Assembly (NCBI GenBank): GCA_016715365.1
Contig: JADKAM010000001.1
Coordinates: forward strand, 1,682,854 to 1,746,853
Direction of reading: 5' to 3'
Origin: Chitinophagaceae bacterium
GTDB lineage: Bacteria; Bacteroidota; Bacteroidia; Chitinophagales; Chitinophagaceae
Length of the DNA stretch: 64,000 nt
Made by a program: the position numbers and the translations under genes. This document shows positions 37,628 to 46,551 of this stretch, piece by piece (the stretch's first letter is position 1; each line of letters opens with the position of its first letter). The notes below the pieces were generated by a model, which was not told the origin of the DNA, did not search any database, and saw nothing but the letters and a program-made list of their open reading frames with translations.

Positions 37628-37724
37628 CAATAGATTTTTTACAAGCTTCCCCAAAAAGCCCAGGTCTTCCCCATTCAGTTCGGCAAGGAAGGCCTGGGGT
37701 TTAAGAACTTTGTAAAATCTATTG
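37628..37724 (+). repeat. Long imperfect hairpin directly before the integrase start
   Basis: The left arm (37628-37670) and right arm (37687-37724) are complementary along most of their length: CAATAGATTTT and its complement outside, CCCAGGTCTTCC/GGAAGGCCTGGG inside, around a 16-base loop. It ends one base before the integrase ATG at 37726 and therefore takes the place of a normal leader. It may control integrase translation, be a recombinase arm-binding region, or be part of the attachment site. Confidence 0.75.
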
Positions 37725-37725
37725 T

Positions 37726-38967
37726 ATGGCATATAATCAAAACAATACCAACCTTCCAACCTTCCTGGTTTATCCCAAGCGCAAATCTTCGGGTAATCCT
37801 ACAGCCGACCTGTATATTCAGTTCAGCTACCAGCTGAATAAGATCAATAAGTGCCTGGGAATCAAAATTGAATGTAAGCAGTGGGACCATTTAACCCATT
37901 CTATTATCGGCCAGCCCATGCATAATCAACTGCTTTATCAAAAAGTGGAGGAATACAAGCAAAAACTGATGGGTGCGTATTATATGCTCGTTCAAAACGG
38001 GGGAGAAGTAACACTACGTGAAATTGTAGATATGGCTTTTGGCAAAGAGGGTGGCAAAATCTACTCCCTTTTCAGCGTGTTTGGGGATCTGATACTGAAA
38101 ATGGAAAAAATGATCCAGCCAGGAAAAAGCAGGGCCAACCTTATAAAACACAGATCCTGCTTGAACCATTTAAAAAACTTTGTGCGGCTGCATCACCGGT
38201 CAAATGAAATGCCTTTTTCCAGGATCAACCGGCAGTTTATTGATGACTTTGAATCCTACCTGAAATTTGAAGGAGGTAATACACATAATTCGGCCAATAA
38301 AATGCTGCAGATTTTTAAAAAAGTATACCGAATTGCTGTTGATAATCGCTGGACGGCACACAATGCTTTTGCAGGCAGGCGGTTAACTTACAAGAAAGTT
38401 GCCAAACCATTTTTAAGCAGCGTAGAGTTAAAAACAATTAAGGATCATGAATTTAGCTGCGACCGTCTTTCCAGGGTAAGGGATTGTTTTATTTTTAGCT
38501 GCTTCACAGGGCTGGCCTATATTGATATCTCTACGTTGCGAAGAGAGCATATAGAATATAATGCTGCCATTGACCAATACTTTATCAGGAAAAACCGGGA
38601 GAAAACGGGTGTAGAATCAATTATACCACTTTTTAAACCGGCAAAAGAAATTTTAGATAAATATACACCTGAGTGGATAAAAAGCACTTCTGAAACAACT
38701 TTATTACCTGTAATTTCAAATCAGCGGTATAATGCATATCTGAAACAGGTGGCTGCATTTTGCGGACTGCAGAAGTTATTATCGAGCCATGTGGGTAGAC
38801 ATTCGTTTGCAAGTACGGTAACACTGGAGAATGGGGTGTCAATTGAGAGCGTTTCAAAGATGCTCGGTCATTCTAAGCTGAGCCAGACCCAGCAGTATGC
38901 TAAAGTTACTGAAATGAAAATTGAGAAAGATACCAGAAAGTTATTCATTATGCTTAATCAATCGTAA
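37726..38967 (+). CDS. Tyrosine recombinase (integrase) of Bacteroidota mobile elements
   Basis: A 413-residue recombinase. N-terminal arm-binding and SAM-like core-binding domains occupy about residues 1-210; the catalytic domain is about 220-405. The segment F-T-G-L-A-Y-I-D has Ala where many relatives have the first catalytic Arg; such substitution is known in IntDOT-like enzymes. H-V-G-R-H-S-F-A (HxxR), L-G-H-S-K and the nucleophile Tyr in Q-Q-Y-A-K are intact. It sits next to tRNA-Asp and probably integrated the downstream region. Confidence 0.93.
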   Translation: MAYNQNNTNLPTFLVYPKRKSSGNPTADLYIQFSYQLNKINKCLGIKIECKQWDHLTHSIIGQPMHNQLLYQKVEEYKQKLMGAYYMLVQNGGEVTLREIVDMAFGKEGGKIYSLFSVFGDLILKMEKMIQPGKSRANLIKHRSCLNHLKNFVRLHHRSNEMPFSRINRQFIDDFESYLKFEGGNTHNSANKMLQIFKKVYRIAVDNRWTAHNAFAGRRLTYKKVAKPFLSSVELKTIKDHEFSCDRLSRVRDCFIFSCFTGLAYIDISTLRREHIEYNAAIDQYFIRKNREKTGVESIIPLFKPAKEILDKYTPEWIKSTSETTLLPVISNQRYNAYLKQVAAFCGLQKLLSSHVGRHSFASTVTLENGVSIESVSKMLGHSKLSQTQQYAKVTEMKIEKDTRKLFIMLNQS

Positions 38968-38974
38968 AACCAGT

Positions 38975-39858
38975 ATGAAAATGGAAGCAGAAAAAGTTAT
39001 CGGAAATCTTAGAACCGGTATTGATTGCGTGTTAAATAAAGTACCTATTAACTATGTTGTTTGCAAATCAAGAAAATCCGAAATAGAAGGTTGGACTTTT
39101 AAGAAGTATGAAAAGTATTTAAAAGGCGATAGTAATCATAAAATTGAGGTTAATACGGCCATCTTCTTGAATGATTTTAGTGAAACAGGACTTAGTGCAC
39201 AGTATATTGATGATTCCCGCACCAGGAAGTTGAATTATTTGAAAAAACATTTAAGGAAGAGTTAAATGTAATAATCTCAAAAGGAGAATATTTTTCTGAA
39301 ATAAATGATCTGTTTATCGAATCATTTACAAAAATAGAAGCAGCAATTTCTAAGCTAAACTTTGAAACATGGCTTAAAGAAAATGGTGTAAATAATAAGG
39401 AAAATATTTTGTGGTTATTAATTGGTAGGGAAAGAAGAACATACAGAGGGATATTTTTTGATGTTGCAACAAATTGTATGCGTGATTTTGAACACACGTT
39501 TAAGTTAAGAATAAATGTATTGAGGGACATAAAGTATTATTTAGTGGATGTGTATTCAAATTTTTTTGTGGGTCCACTGTACGGGTCTTTACCCAAACTT
39601 GTAATTCATCCCTCAAAGGCCGATATAAGCGGTTTGATAAACGCCTTATGTGATCCCAATTTTTTTGAAAATGCTGAGGATTTGAGATCAGTGTTGTTGC
39701 AGTTATTTAATCTTACTGGCAAGGATTATAGAACATACATTCATGAATTCACTGAAAGAAAAAGAATAGCCACTAAATTTCATAAAAAGTTTATTAATTC
39801 TTTTCTTCCTAAAGAATCTTGTACCATATATTGGAGTGAAAAAAACGAATTGAAATAG
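38975..39858 (+). pseudogene. Unrecognised cargo gene with one frameshift
   Basis: From ATG 38975 the frame encodes about 88 residues up to near 39240. There it runs out, and another frame carries on in the same style to 39858 (about 200 residues, ending S-E-K-N-E-L-K). A single one-base change at the run of A near 39243 restores one protein of about 294 residues. No motif or family is recognised; it is soluble, with no signal peptide. It lies seven bases after the integrase, as cargo of the element. Confidence 0.6.
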
Positions 39859-39886
39859 CTAGTACTAAAAAATATTGTAATTAGGA

Positions 39887-39915
39887 GAACTCCCGACTAT
39901 TAATGTCGGGAGTTC
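39887..39915. terminator. Hairpin after the cargo gene
   Basis: A perfect 11-bp stem GAACTCCCGAC/GTCGGGAGTTC with a seven-base loop, 29 bases after the stop at 39858. There is no T-run, so termination is possible but not certain. Confidence 0.6.
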
Positions 39916-39977
39916 GAGTATATGTTTGAAACAAAAAGCTGTTTTTTTGTGGTATTAAATAATTAAAATTTATAACC

Positions 39978-40235
39978 ATGAAATTACAACACTTATCAGA
40001 AGAAATCGTGAATGAAATCAAAGAGCTAGTAAAAAATTTGATTGAAAAGCATCACCGACCTGCAACGGAGGTAATTATTGATGACGTTGATTTACGGGGT
40101 ATGCTTAAAATCTCCCGTAGAACGGCGCTGGAATACAGGCGATCCAACCTGCTGGTTTACTACAAAATTGAAAATAAGATCTATTATTTTCTGGCAGATG
40201 TCATAAACTTTATTAAAAAAGCCGGCAAAAAATGA
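39978..40235 (+). CDS. Small helix-turn-helix protein, excisionase-like
   Basis: An 85-residue protein. The C-terminal half has L-K-I-S-R-R-T-A-L-E-Y-R-R (about residues 44-56) and a wing ending V-I-N-F-I-K-K, as in MerR/excisionase-type HTH proteins common in Bacteroidota integrative elements. It probably helps the integrase excise the element or regulates it. Its stop overlaps the next ATG (ATGA). Confidence 0.75.
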   Translation: MKLQHLSEEIVNEIKELVKNLIEKHHRPATEVIIDDVDLRGMLKISRRTALEYRRSNLLVYYKIENKIYYFLADVINFIKKAGKK

Positions 40236-40813
40236 ATACACTTAACATTAACTGTGGCAGCTGTGGGATACCCATGGTTGATCCACACGGTAACATGCGT
40301 TATCATTCTGATTGCGCCTATATCGAAAAAAAGAAGACATCTAAGGCCGAGTATGCAAGAAAGAGTAAACAAGCGAACCCAACCTGGGCCAATGAAAAAA
40401 TTTTGAGGGAGCATTTTTTTCGGAATAGAGCTGCCCATGACTTTGAGCCGGACGACTTGGAAGCGGCAGGATTAGACTTTACTCTATATTCAGAAGAGAG
40501 AAATGTTGCCGGTACCATCATTTACTGTATGCGAAAATTCGGTTTTTCATTTTTACAAAATAAAAATTGTTATATGCAAACTCTGATAACTGCACCCAAA
40601 TGGGAATCATTATATTTAAAGTCATATCCCCCCGCTAGTATCATGAGCACCCCGGCGGTGCCAAAAATTGATGAAATCCAAAGTGCCGGTGGAACAATTC
40701 CATGGGTGACTATCGGGGTCGTGGTGGTGGTAGTTTGCTGCACTGTTTATTTAATTAACCAGCACCGGCAGGAGATTGAAAGGAGAAGGCAGATTAACGT
40801 AGGGATGCGATAA
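40232..40813 (+). CDS. Zinc-ribbon protein with C-terminal membrane anchor
   Basis: A 193-residue protein. The N-terminus has C-G-S-C (residues 9-12) and a later H-S-D-C near residue 28, a small zinc site. The middle is unrecognised. A single strong membrane helix lies at about residues 157-174, followed by a basic tail with Q-H-R-Q-E-I-E-R-R-R. It is coupled to the HTH gene by a four-base overlap. Function unknown. Confidence 0.6.
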   Translation: MNTLNINCGSCGIPMVDPHGNMRYHSDCAYIEKKKTSKAEYARKSKQANPTWANEKILREHFFRNRAAHDFEPDDLEAAGLDFTLYSEERNVAGTIIYCMRKFGFSFLQNKNCYMQTLITAPKWESLYLKSYPPASIMSTPAVPKIDEIQSAGGTIPWVTIGVVVVVVCCTVYLINQHRQEIERRRQINVGMR

Positions 40814-40870
40814 AACACCGGGTGCCGTTCAATCACAATGAATGCTCAGCCATAATCCATTACCTGGCAT

Positions 40871-41048
40871 TTAGATTCTAATGTCAAAAATTATTGCAAC
40901 CTTAATTTTTGACATTAGAATCTTGTTTGATAATTCTTCGGACTTTAGATATTCTGCTAAAGAGATCTCCGCATTTGGTCTATGCTGTAATATATGATTT
41001 TTTAATTCTATCGCTATATCTTCTCCATCGATTTCTAAAACTAGTCTT
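40871..41048 (-). pseudogene. Possible remnant of an XRE-type regulator C-terminus
   Basis: Reading on the minus strand gives about 57 codons (V-L-E-I-D-G-E-D-I-A-I-E-L-K-N-H-I-L) ending at 40871. A short piece in the next frame upstream reads N-Y-I-L-F-G-K-N-E-D, which resembles the end of many Bacteroidota Cro/CI-type proteins. There is no start codon in frame, so this would be a decayed tail. The protein-like look is my only evidence. Confidence 0.3.
40873..40923. repeat. Perfect 21-bp inverted repeat with 9-base loop
   Basis: Arms at 40873-40893 and 40903-40923 are exact complements. The left arm starts AGATTCTAATGTC. The loop is TTGCAACCT. There is no T-run. It lies just after the zinc-ribbon gene and over the end of a possible minus-strand remnant. 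It could be a terminator, a recombination site or a protein-binding palindrome. Confidence 0.85.
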
Positions 41049-41464
41049 CATTTTTTCCAAATAAAATGTAATTGATATTTTTAGTTTAATGCTATACTAA
41101 TAAGGTGAGAAGTTGTCAAAGCTAAACCAATGATTTCCATTATAACGTCCCATCTGAATTCAGTAATACTCCATTTGCTTATGAAGTCACAATAACAGAT
41201 ATGGAAAAATGGCAGGAACACTGATTTTCCTTATAATATGCATTGTAGTAGATTCTGAAACACCAGCCACAGTGGCAAAAATACTGGGATTATAAAGAAT
41301 AGTTTTGGGCTCAATACAGCAATGATGAAATCGAATCGGTATGTTATGGCATCCTACACATAATGAAAGACAACCTCAAAAACTTACCATAAATTAATTC
41401 ACACAATAAACTAAAATCAACGAACATCAAAAACTACACATCCACTATCGAAGACTCCAGGTCA
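41049..41464. other. Gene-poor stretch of about 400 bases
   Basis: No supported gene. Short reading frames are broken in all frames. The sequence near 41400-41460 leads into the decayed gene that starts at 41465. It is probably mobile-element debris. Confidence 0.4.
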
Positions 41465-41858
41465 ATGGCAAAAATCGAAGAACTCCTTGTTGAGATCGGG
41501 GCCAAACATCAACAAGCAATACTACAATAAAGTATGTACCGGCATTACTTTTCTACTTTTCGACCTGCAGCTACAGCAAACGCTACCATTCCACCTTAAA
41601 GCCCAGGTCGAAGTATGTTTTACTATTCTCTGAATGATGCAGCGCCCCTGGCCTGACACCCGTGCCACCCTGGAGCAGCAGGTTAACAAACAGCCTGAAA
41701 GATTCTTTCCGACTTGACCTGAAATTCAATGTAACTCGATTTTGCTTGGCCAGGCAAAACCATTCCAGATGTTTCTGCCATTCATCTACGACATGAAAAC
41801 ATCCGAAACACTATTCGATAAGGTAACAAATGGCAATCTAAATCTCTTACTTGGATAA
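41465..41858 (+). pseudogene. Decayed element gene with several frameshifts
   Basis: A protein-like trail runs through three frames. It begins M-A-K-I-E-E-L-L-V-E-I-G-A and continues in a shifted frame as K-Q-Y-Y-N-K-V-C-T-G-I-T-F-L-L-F-D. It then gives D-T-R-A-T-L-E-Q-Q and ends L-L-G-Q-A-K-P-F-Q-M-F-L-P-F-I-Y before the stop at 41858. At least three indels are needed. The family is not recognised, though the order of segments argues for one former protein of about 130 residues. Confidence 0.5.
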
Positions 41859-41923
41859 AATCACCACAATTGGTTTAATTTTAGATACGACAATACTGGT
41901 GTTTCCTGCAATTATAAGAGACC

Positions 41924-42750
41924 ATGCGTAATTCTACAGACCTTTGTTTACTGTGCCAGGCTAACCTGGCAATAAAGAAAAATTCACACATTTTTCCAAA
42001 ATTCATGTCTACTAATTTTTTAGGCGACAATAGAAAAGGTTATGACCTCAATAGCGATACTGCATTAGATAAAAAGCCAAGGGTCATTCAAGATTCCCCA
42101 AAAGAAGACTATATTCTTTGTGAAGATTGTGAAGCTTACTCGGGGTTTTAGAAGGGATTTCAATGAAGCTTTACTAATTGGAAAGGCAAAGTCATGAATA
42201 GTGAATTTTCAATTCATCGGATAATAAATGGTTCATATAACCTCGAATGTACCGCAGTTGATCCCTAAAACCATAAAACTTTTTACTCTACCAATATTTT
42301 GGCGGGCAAGTATTATCTTGAGCTCAGATTTATTTCGAAGACATGAAAATAGTGCAAGACTTAGAAGATGAATTAAGAGACATACTATTGACATATAAAG
42401 CCACAAAGAAAAAGGAATATTTAAAATTACTTGCCGTAAAACCTTCTTTTAAAATATTTCCAACCACTATAATAACTGCAATCAAATTCAAAGATCAAAC
42501 GGAAAATATCCTTCATGTACCATACTCTTATGATCCATACTCATTAATCGTTGACAGATTTAGCTTTATTTTGTTTAGGACTCCAGAAGAAATCAAAATT
42601 GACGAGGTAAGACAGTTCAGCAATCTAACAATTGAAGATTGCAAGATGCTTGTATTTTCGCCACAACTTTGGTATGACACGGTTCTGAAGAGAGCTTATG
42701 AATTATTAGCGAAGCAGACAATCAAAACAAAATTTGAGAAAGAACTTTAA
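41924..42750 (+). pseudogene. HNH-like zinc-finger protein, frameshifted
   Basis: The first 75 codons give C-L-L-C (about residues 8-11), then S-H-I-F-P-K-F and C-E-D-C. This is the start of a Bacteroidota protein type with an HNH-like zinc site. The frame then breaks (42150). Protein-like text continues in other frames (I-F-W-R-A-S-I-I-L) and in the 135-codon frame from 42343 to the stop at 42750. Restored, the gene would encode about 275 residues. Function unknown; a nuclease is possible. Confidence 0.5.
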
Positions 42751-42752
42751 CT

Positions 42753-43160
42753 ATGTGTAAACTAACAGAAGATGAAACGGTATCAATTTTAGCCGGCTAC
42801 TTGAAACAAAGTGGCTGGGCAATTAACAGTTTTTGCTTAGGCCAAAAACACGGAACAGACATTATAGCTTCTAAACCAAATACCACACTTGTTGTTGAAG
42901 CTAAAGGTGCAAAAGCAGGAAATAACTCACCTACAAAAAGACGTGAGCATTTTGATAGTGGACAAATAAAAACTCACTTTGGAAAAGCACTTGTAAAAAT
43001 TCTTGATGAAAAATATCATAATCCAAAAAATAAATTTGCAATTGCTCACCCTGACGATGAAGACATTAAAAGAACAATCGGGCACTTGATACCATTTTTA
43101 AGAACTTTAGGCATCAAACATTTTTGGGTTTCGGGAGACGGAACTGTAATTGAAGAATAA
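42753..43160 (+). CDS. Small PD-(D/E)xK-type nuclease
   Basis: A 135-residue intact protein. G-T-D36 ... V-V-E49-A-K51 matches the PD-(D/E)xK active site (Asp, then Glu-x-Lys) of restriction-endonuclease-like folds. It is close to a minimal single-domain enzyme. It follows the preceding remnant by two bases, and the protease gene starts one base after its stop codon, so nuclease and protease are tightly linked. The expected activity is DNA cleavage with magnesium; the target is unknown. Confidence 0.7.
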   Translation: MCKLTEDETVSILAGYLKQSGWAINSFCLGQKHGTDIIASKPNTTLVVEAKGAKAGNNSPTKRREHFDSGQIKTHFGKALVKILDEKYHNPKNKFAIAHPDDEDIKRTIGHLIPFLRTLGIKHFWVSGDGTVIEE

Positions 43161-43161
43161 T

Positions 43162-43968
43162 ATGAAAACAACAGACCAAATTTCACTACAAGAAGTTTTA
43201 GTGAAGACTTCGTATCAAACTCAAACAACTTTGCCAACTGACAAGCTATGTGAAAATCCACTTGCTTTTGGTTCAGGTTTTATAGTTAAATATCAAAACG
43301 AACAATTCTTCGTGACGGCTGACCATACATTGCATCTTGATGACTATAAAGAAGGTATCAATGAAAGAACAGGGAATGAAAATGTAGTTTCAATATTCAC
43401 CAACTACAGCCCGCCTGAAGATTTCCTTTCAACAGTATTGACGCCTTTAGGTGGTTTTTATTATATGGAGCAATTTAACCTTGACAAACCTGAGGATGCT
43501 GATGAACTTGTTGATGTTACACTTTGCAAGATGAAAGAAATTAACTTACAATATCCCTTTCTCTGCGATGATATTCAATTTGCAAAACAACATAAGCTCA
43601 CGATTCCGACCGAATGTTTTAGCGAACCACAAGCCGGCAAAAACTATTTTATATTCGGAAAAATAAAAACAAGAAATGAGGGTATAAGAGTTGAAAGAGA
43701 GAAAACAGTAAAGGAGTGTTTAATGTTTAATTCAAAAGTAGGTGACTACTTTTTATTCAATACTCCGGAAATAATTACTGACTTAGAAGATTGGGAAGGA
43801 TTAAGTGGTTCACCCATAATAAGCGAAGATGGGGATTGCGTTGGAGTTCTCTGTTCCTTAAAAGAGAATTCAAAGTCAATTTGGGTAATGCCAATTGCTA
43901 AAGTCAAGATGTTAATTGAGGTTGCAATTCAACAAGATAAATTAGAAACGCTACATGACAAAAAATAA
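43162..43968 (+). CDS. Trypsin-like serine protease
   Basis: A 268-residue protein from ATG 43162 (a TTG four codons earlier is less likely). The trypsin-fold triad is readable: F-V-T-A-D-H55, L-V-D118-V-T-L-C-K and G-L-S215-G-S-P. No signal peptide is seen, so it acts in the cytoplasm, unlike DegP-type proteases. It starts one base after the nuclease stop. Trypsin-like cytoplasmic proteases are known as effectors in some defence systems. A role as activator of the partner nuclease is an inference. Confidence 0.75.
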   Translation: MKTTDQISLQEVLVKTSYQTQTTLPTDKLCENPLAFGSGFIVKYQNEQFFVTADHTLHLDDYKEGINERTGNENVVSIFTNYSPPEDFLSTVLTPLGGFYYMEQFNLDKPEDADELVDVTLCKMKEINLQYPFLCDDIQFAKQHKLTIPTECFSEPQAGKNYFIFGKIKTRNEGIRVEREKTVKECLMFNSKVGDYFLFNTPEIITDLEDWEGLSGSPIISEDGDCVGVLCSLKENSKSIWVMPIAKVKMLIEVAIQQDKLETLHDKK

Positions 43969-44149
43969 ACCACCCCTAACAAGCAGTAGTGCGGACTTAA
44001 GTCTTGTCCCTCCGGGAATAACTGATATTTTGCTAATGTATAAAATTGACGACTTCGACAGGCTTAATCTAACGCTTTCAAAAGGCAAAATCACTTGTAT
44101 AATTGACTCAGTAACAGGTGTGACACTTAAATCTTTCATAAACGATTGA
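43955..44149 (+). CDS. Small hypothetical protein in the nuclease-protease cassette
   Basis: A 64-residue frame from ATG 43955 that overlaps the end of the protease gene by 14 bases and whose stop overlaps the next start. No family is recognised. The overlap on both sides favours it being real, but it may also be a chance frame. Confidence 0.4.
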   Translation: MTKNKPPLTSSSADLSLVPPGITDILLMYKIDDFDRLNLTLSKGKITCIIDSVTGVTLKSFIND

Positions 44150-44499
44150 CGCGATCTAAAGTTGCAAAACTTTATATACTCAAAGAGAATGGTAAGTATT
44201 TATATGTTGGTACAACTTCGCAATCTTTGACAACAAGAATTCGCTATGGTTTGACAGCAAACGGCAAGACTGGTTACCATGGCTATAAATGGAAGGAAAA
44301 GGAAAAAGTAGAACTATATGTTTGGTGTTTTGCTGGGCTAACTAAAATTCAAATTGAAAGCATTGAAGCTCGAATTTGTTTTTCTCTCTATTCGCAAAAG
44401 AACAGGGCATTGGCCATTAACACAAACGAAATTCATTTCAACAATGAGTTTGACAGTGGCAAAGTGGTTGCAGAAAAATTATTCAAATGGACCCGATAA
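44146..44499 (+). CDS. GIY-YIG-type nuclease-like protein
   Basis: A 117-residue protein starting at TTG 44146. The GIY-YIG hallmarks are L-Y-I (9-11) and L-Y-V-G (19-22), then Arg31 in T-T-R-I-R and a Glu in I-E-A-R (about residue 75). The set matches a single-domain GIY-YIG fold. It overlaps the preceding frame by four bases and ends the cassette. Cleavage of DNA or a tRNA-like substrate is possible; the target is unknown. Confidence 0.65.
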   Translation: MTRSKVAKLYILKENGKYLYVGTTSQSLTTRIRYGLTANGKTGYHGYKWKEKEKVELYVWCFAGLTKIQIESIEARICFSLYSQKNRALAINTNEIHFNNEFDSGKVVAEKLFKWTR

Positions 44500-44662
44500 A
44501 ACAGCTGGCTACATAAATGATTCCAGAAATATTTAGAAACCACGATGGAATCCCGAAATGGAAATTGGCTCAAGAGTTTGCAGGTGAGGGGTAACTTTCG
44601 CTACTTGGTTAAATATCATAGTATTACGAGCAATAATATCTTGTGGTCAAAATATTTATTTA

Positions 44663-44713
44663 AAACTTTGGCAAAAAGTTTAGTAACTTAGCCAAAGTTT
44701 AGTACTTTAGACC
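44663..44713 (+). promoter_or_regulatory. Operator-like repeats upstream of abiEi
   Basis: A 10-bp inverted repeat AAACTTTGGC (44663-44672) and GCCAAAGTTT (44691-44700) overlaps two 16-base direct repeats with a 19-base period (AAGTTTAGTAACTTAG from 44676 and AAGTTTAGTACTTTAG from 44695). The array ends 27 bases before the abiEi ATG. AbiEi antitoxins autoregulate by binding inverted repeats, so this is a plausible operator. Confidence 0.7.
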
Positions 44714-44739
44714 GATATTTAAACTTCAAACGATTGTTA

Positions 44740-45463
44740 ATGAGTGACCATGGTCAGATAATTTTAAATGCTTTGCATTCACGGCAAACTTTATCTAAAA
44801 GTGACCTGTTCACATATGTTCACCTGGCAGATCCTACCGTAAGTCAATCATCATTTACCTGGAAATTGCATCAATTAAAAAAACAGGGATTGATTAACAG
44901 CCCTAGCCAGGGTATCTATAGTATAATCTCTGAAAATACTTTCAAACCGGTTATTTCACACCATCATTAAAGCGAATTCACAACAAGATTTCGAAAGAGT
45001 TCCCATATGTGCAAATCTGTGTTTGGGATAGTAGATGGTTCAACGATTTAATGTTGCATCAATTATTCCGGTATTATTTGGTAATTGAAGTAGAAAAGGA
45101 TTCTACGGAAGCAATTTTAATACAATGACAGACGTAAGTAAGAAAGTGTTTCTGAATCCTACAGAAGATATCTTCAACCGGTATATATCAAACTTTAATG
45201 AAGTCATTATTGTGCAACCACTTATTTCAGAATCACCCATAACGGAACAAGGTGGAATTAAAATTGCGTCCTTGGAAAAATTACTTGTGGATTGCGTTGC
45301 TGATAAAGATCTATTTGCTGCACAACAAAGTGAGATCGATTTCATTTTCAAAACAGCACAGTCTAAATATTCAATCAATATTAGTAAAATCAAGCGTTAT
45401 GCAAGGCGGCGCAATCAGCTTGAAAAAATTGACTTACTTCTAAACAAAACATTGGCAAATTAG
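44740..45463 (+). pseudogene. abiEi: AbiEi-like antitoxin, two frameshifts
   Basis: The N-terminal winged helix reads D-L-F-T-Y-V-H, S-Q-S-S-F-T-W-K-L and L-K-K-Q-G-L-I, typical of AbiEi. It is interrupted near 44963 (after F-K-P-V-I-S). The middle (F-P-Y-V-Q-I-C-V-W-D, L-H-Q-L-F-R-Y-Y-L) lies in another frame up to about 45119. The last part continues from 45125 to 45463. Two single-base corrections would restore about 240 residues. Its toxin partner starts 27 bases downstream. The name is by resemblance. Confidence 0.65.
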
Positions 45464-45490
45464 CAAAGAGTTTGCCATTAATTAGTACAA

Positions 45491-46547
45491 ATGATAAAGC
45501 CTTCAACATATACCTTTGAGTGGATTACCGGCTTGCGAGTAAAACTGGGCAAAAAGGTTGATCCCAAAATGATTGAAAAAGTCATCAATGCACTTGTGCT
45601 TTTAGAGCAGTTAAGATTAAATAAACTTGATTTAATATTCAAAGGTGGCACTTCATTGTTACTCACTGCAAAGAGTCCCAAAAGATTTTCAATTGATAGA
45701 TATAATCACCAATCACACGGAAAAGGAAATAACTGCAGTTTTAGATAAAATTGTAGGCCATGGTTTGTTTACTAGGGTGGGGAAACCAGATAATGAACGA
45801 AAGACTGCTATGGAAGCACCTGTCACACATTACAAACTTTACTACGAGAGTAAAATTGACACAAATTATGGTGAGGAGCCAATCCTCTTAGACGTTCTTC
45901 ATATGCCTAATCCTTATCCGAAAGTTATTGATTATCCGATAGAACATGAATGGCTTGAATCTGAAGGCGAAACAGTCTTTGTTAAGATACCTGTTTACGA
46001 TTGTATACTGGGCGATAAACTTACAGCCTTTGCTCCAAAAACCACAGGCATATTATACAGCAAGCAAAAACCGGTGGAAATAATTAAGCAGTTGTATGAC
46101 TTAAGCTTTTTATTTGATCAAATTGAAAGTTTGCCATTGTTGAAAGAGAGTTATCTAGATGTTGTAGCAGAAGAACTTCGCTTCAGGGGTCTTTCATTGT
46201 CATACCAGGAAGTACTTGATGATACCATTGAAGCCTGCGTTGTAATTGCTAATCGAAAACCAAATGATGAAGAATTTAAGCAGCTGCACCGGGGGATAAT
46301 AAATATTACAAATTTCATAATAGACCGTTTTAAAATAGAAGAAGTTTTCGTAGCGGCTGGCAAAATCGCATACCTGTGCTTGATATTAAAAAGTGATGTT
46401 GAAATAGTTGTCGAGAAATTTAAAACACCAGATCAGGTAAAAGAATTATTAATAACCAACCCGGATTTCAACTGGTTGAATAAATTAAAGAAATCAAACC
46501 CCGAAGCTTTTTTCTACTGGGAAAAAGCAATGGCACTAAAAACCTAA
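45491..46547 (+). pseudogene. abiEii: AbiEii-like nucleotidyltransferase toxin, frameshifted at the active site
   Basis: The N-terminal part has L-I-F-K-G-G-T-S-L (about residues 53-61), the nucleotidyltransferase G-S-type motif. Then comes K-R-F-S-I-D, where the frame breaks near 45700. The next frame continues D-I-I-T-N-H-T-E-K to the stop at 46547. The expected D-x-D metal motif therefore falls exactly on the break. AbiEii toxins transfer nucleotides (to tRNA in related systems). As written the toxin would be inactive. Confidence 0.65.
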
Positions 46548-46551
46548 CTGT

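Noticed and set aside
37430..37759. Minus-strand frame of 109 codons across the integrase leader
   Set aside because: It runs over tRNA-Asp and the long hairpin and has no protein-like character; the tRNA is certain.
44500..44662. Short frame M-I-P-E-I-F after the GIY-YIG gene
   Set aside because: Only about 25 codons with no conserved start signal; may be a remnant but cannot be supported.
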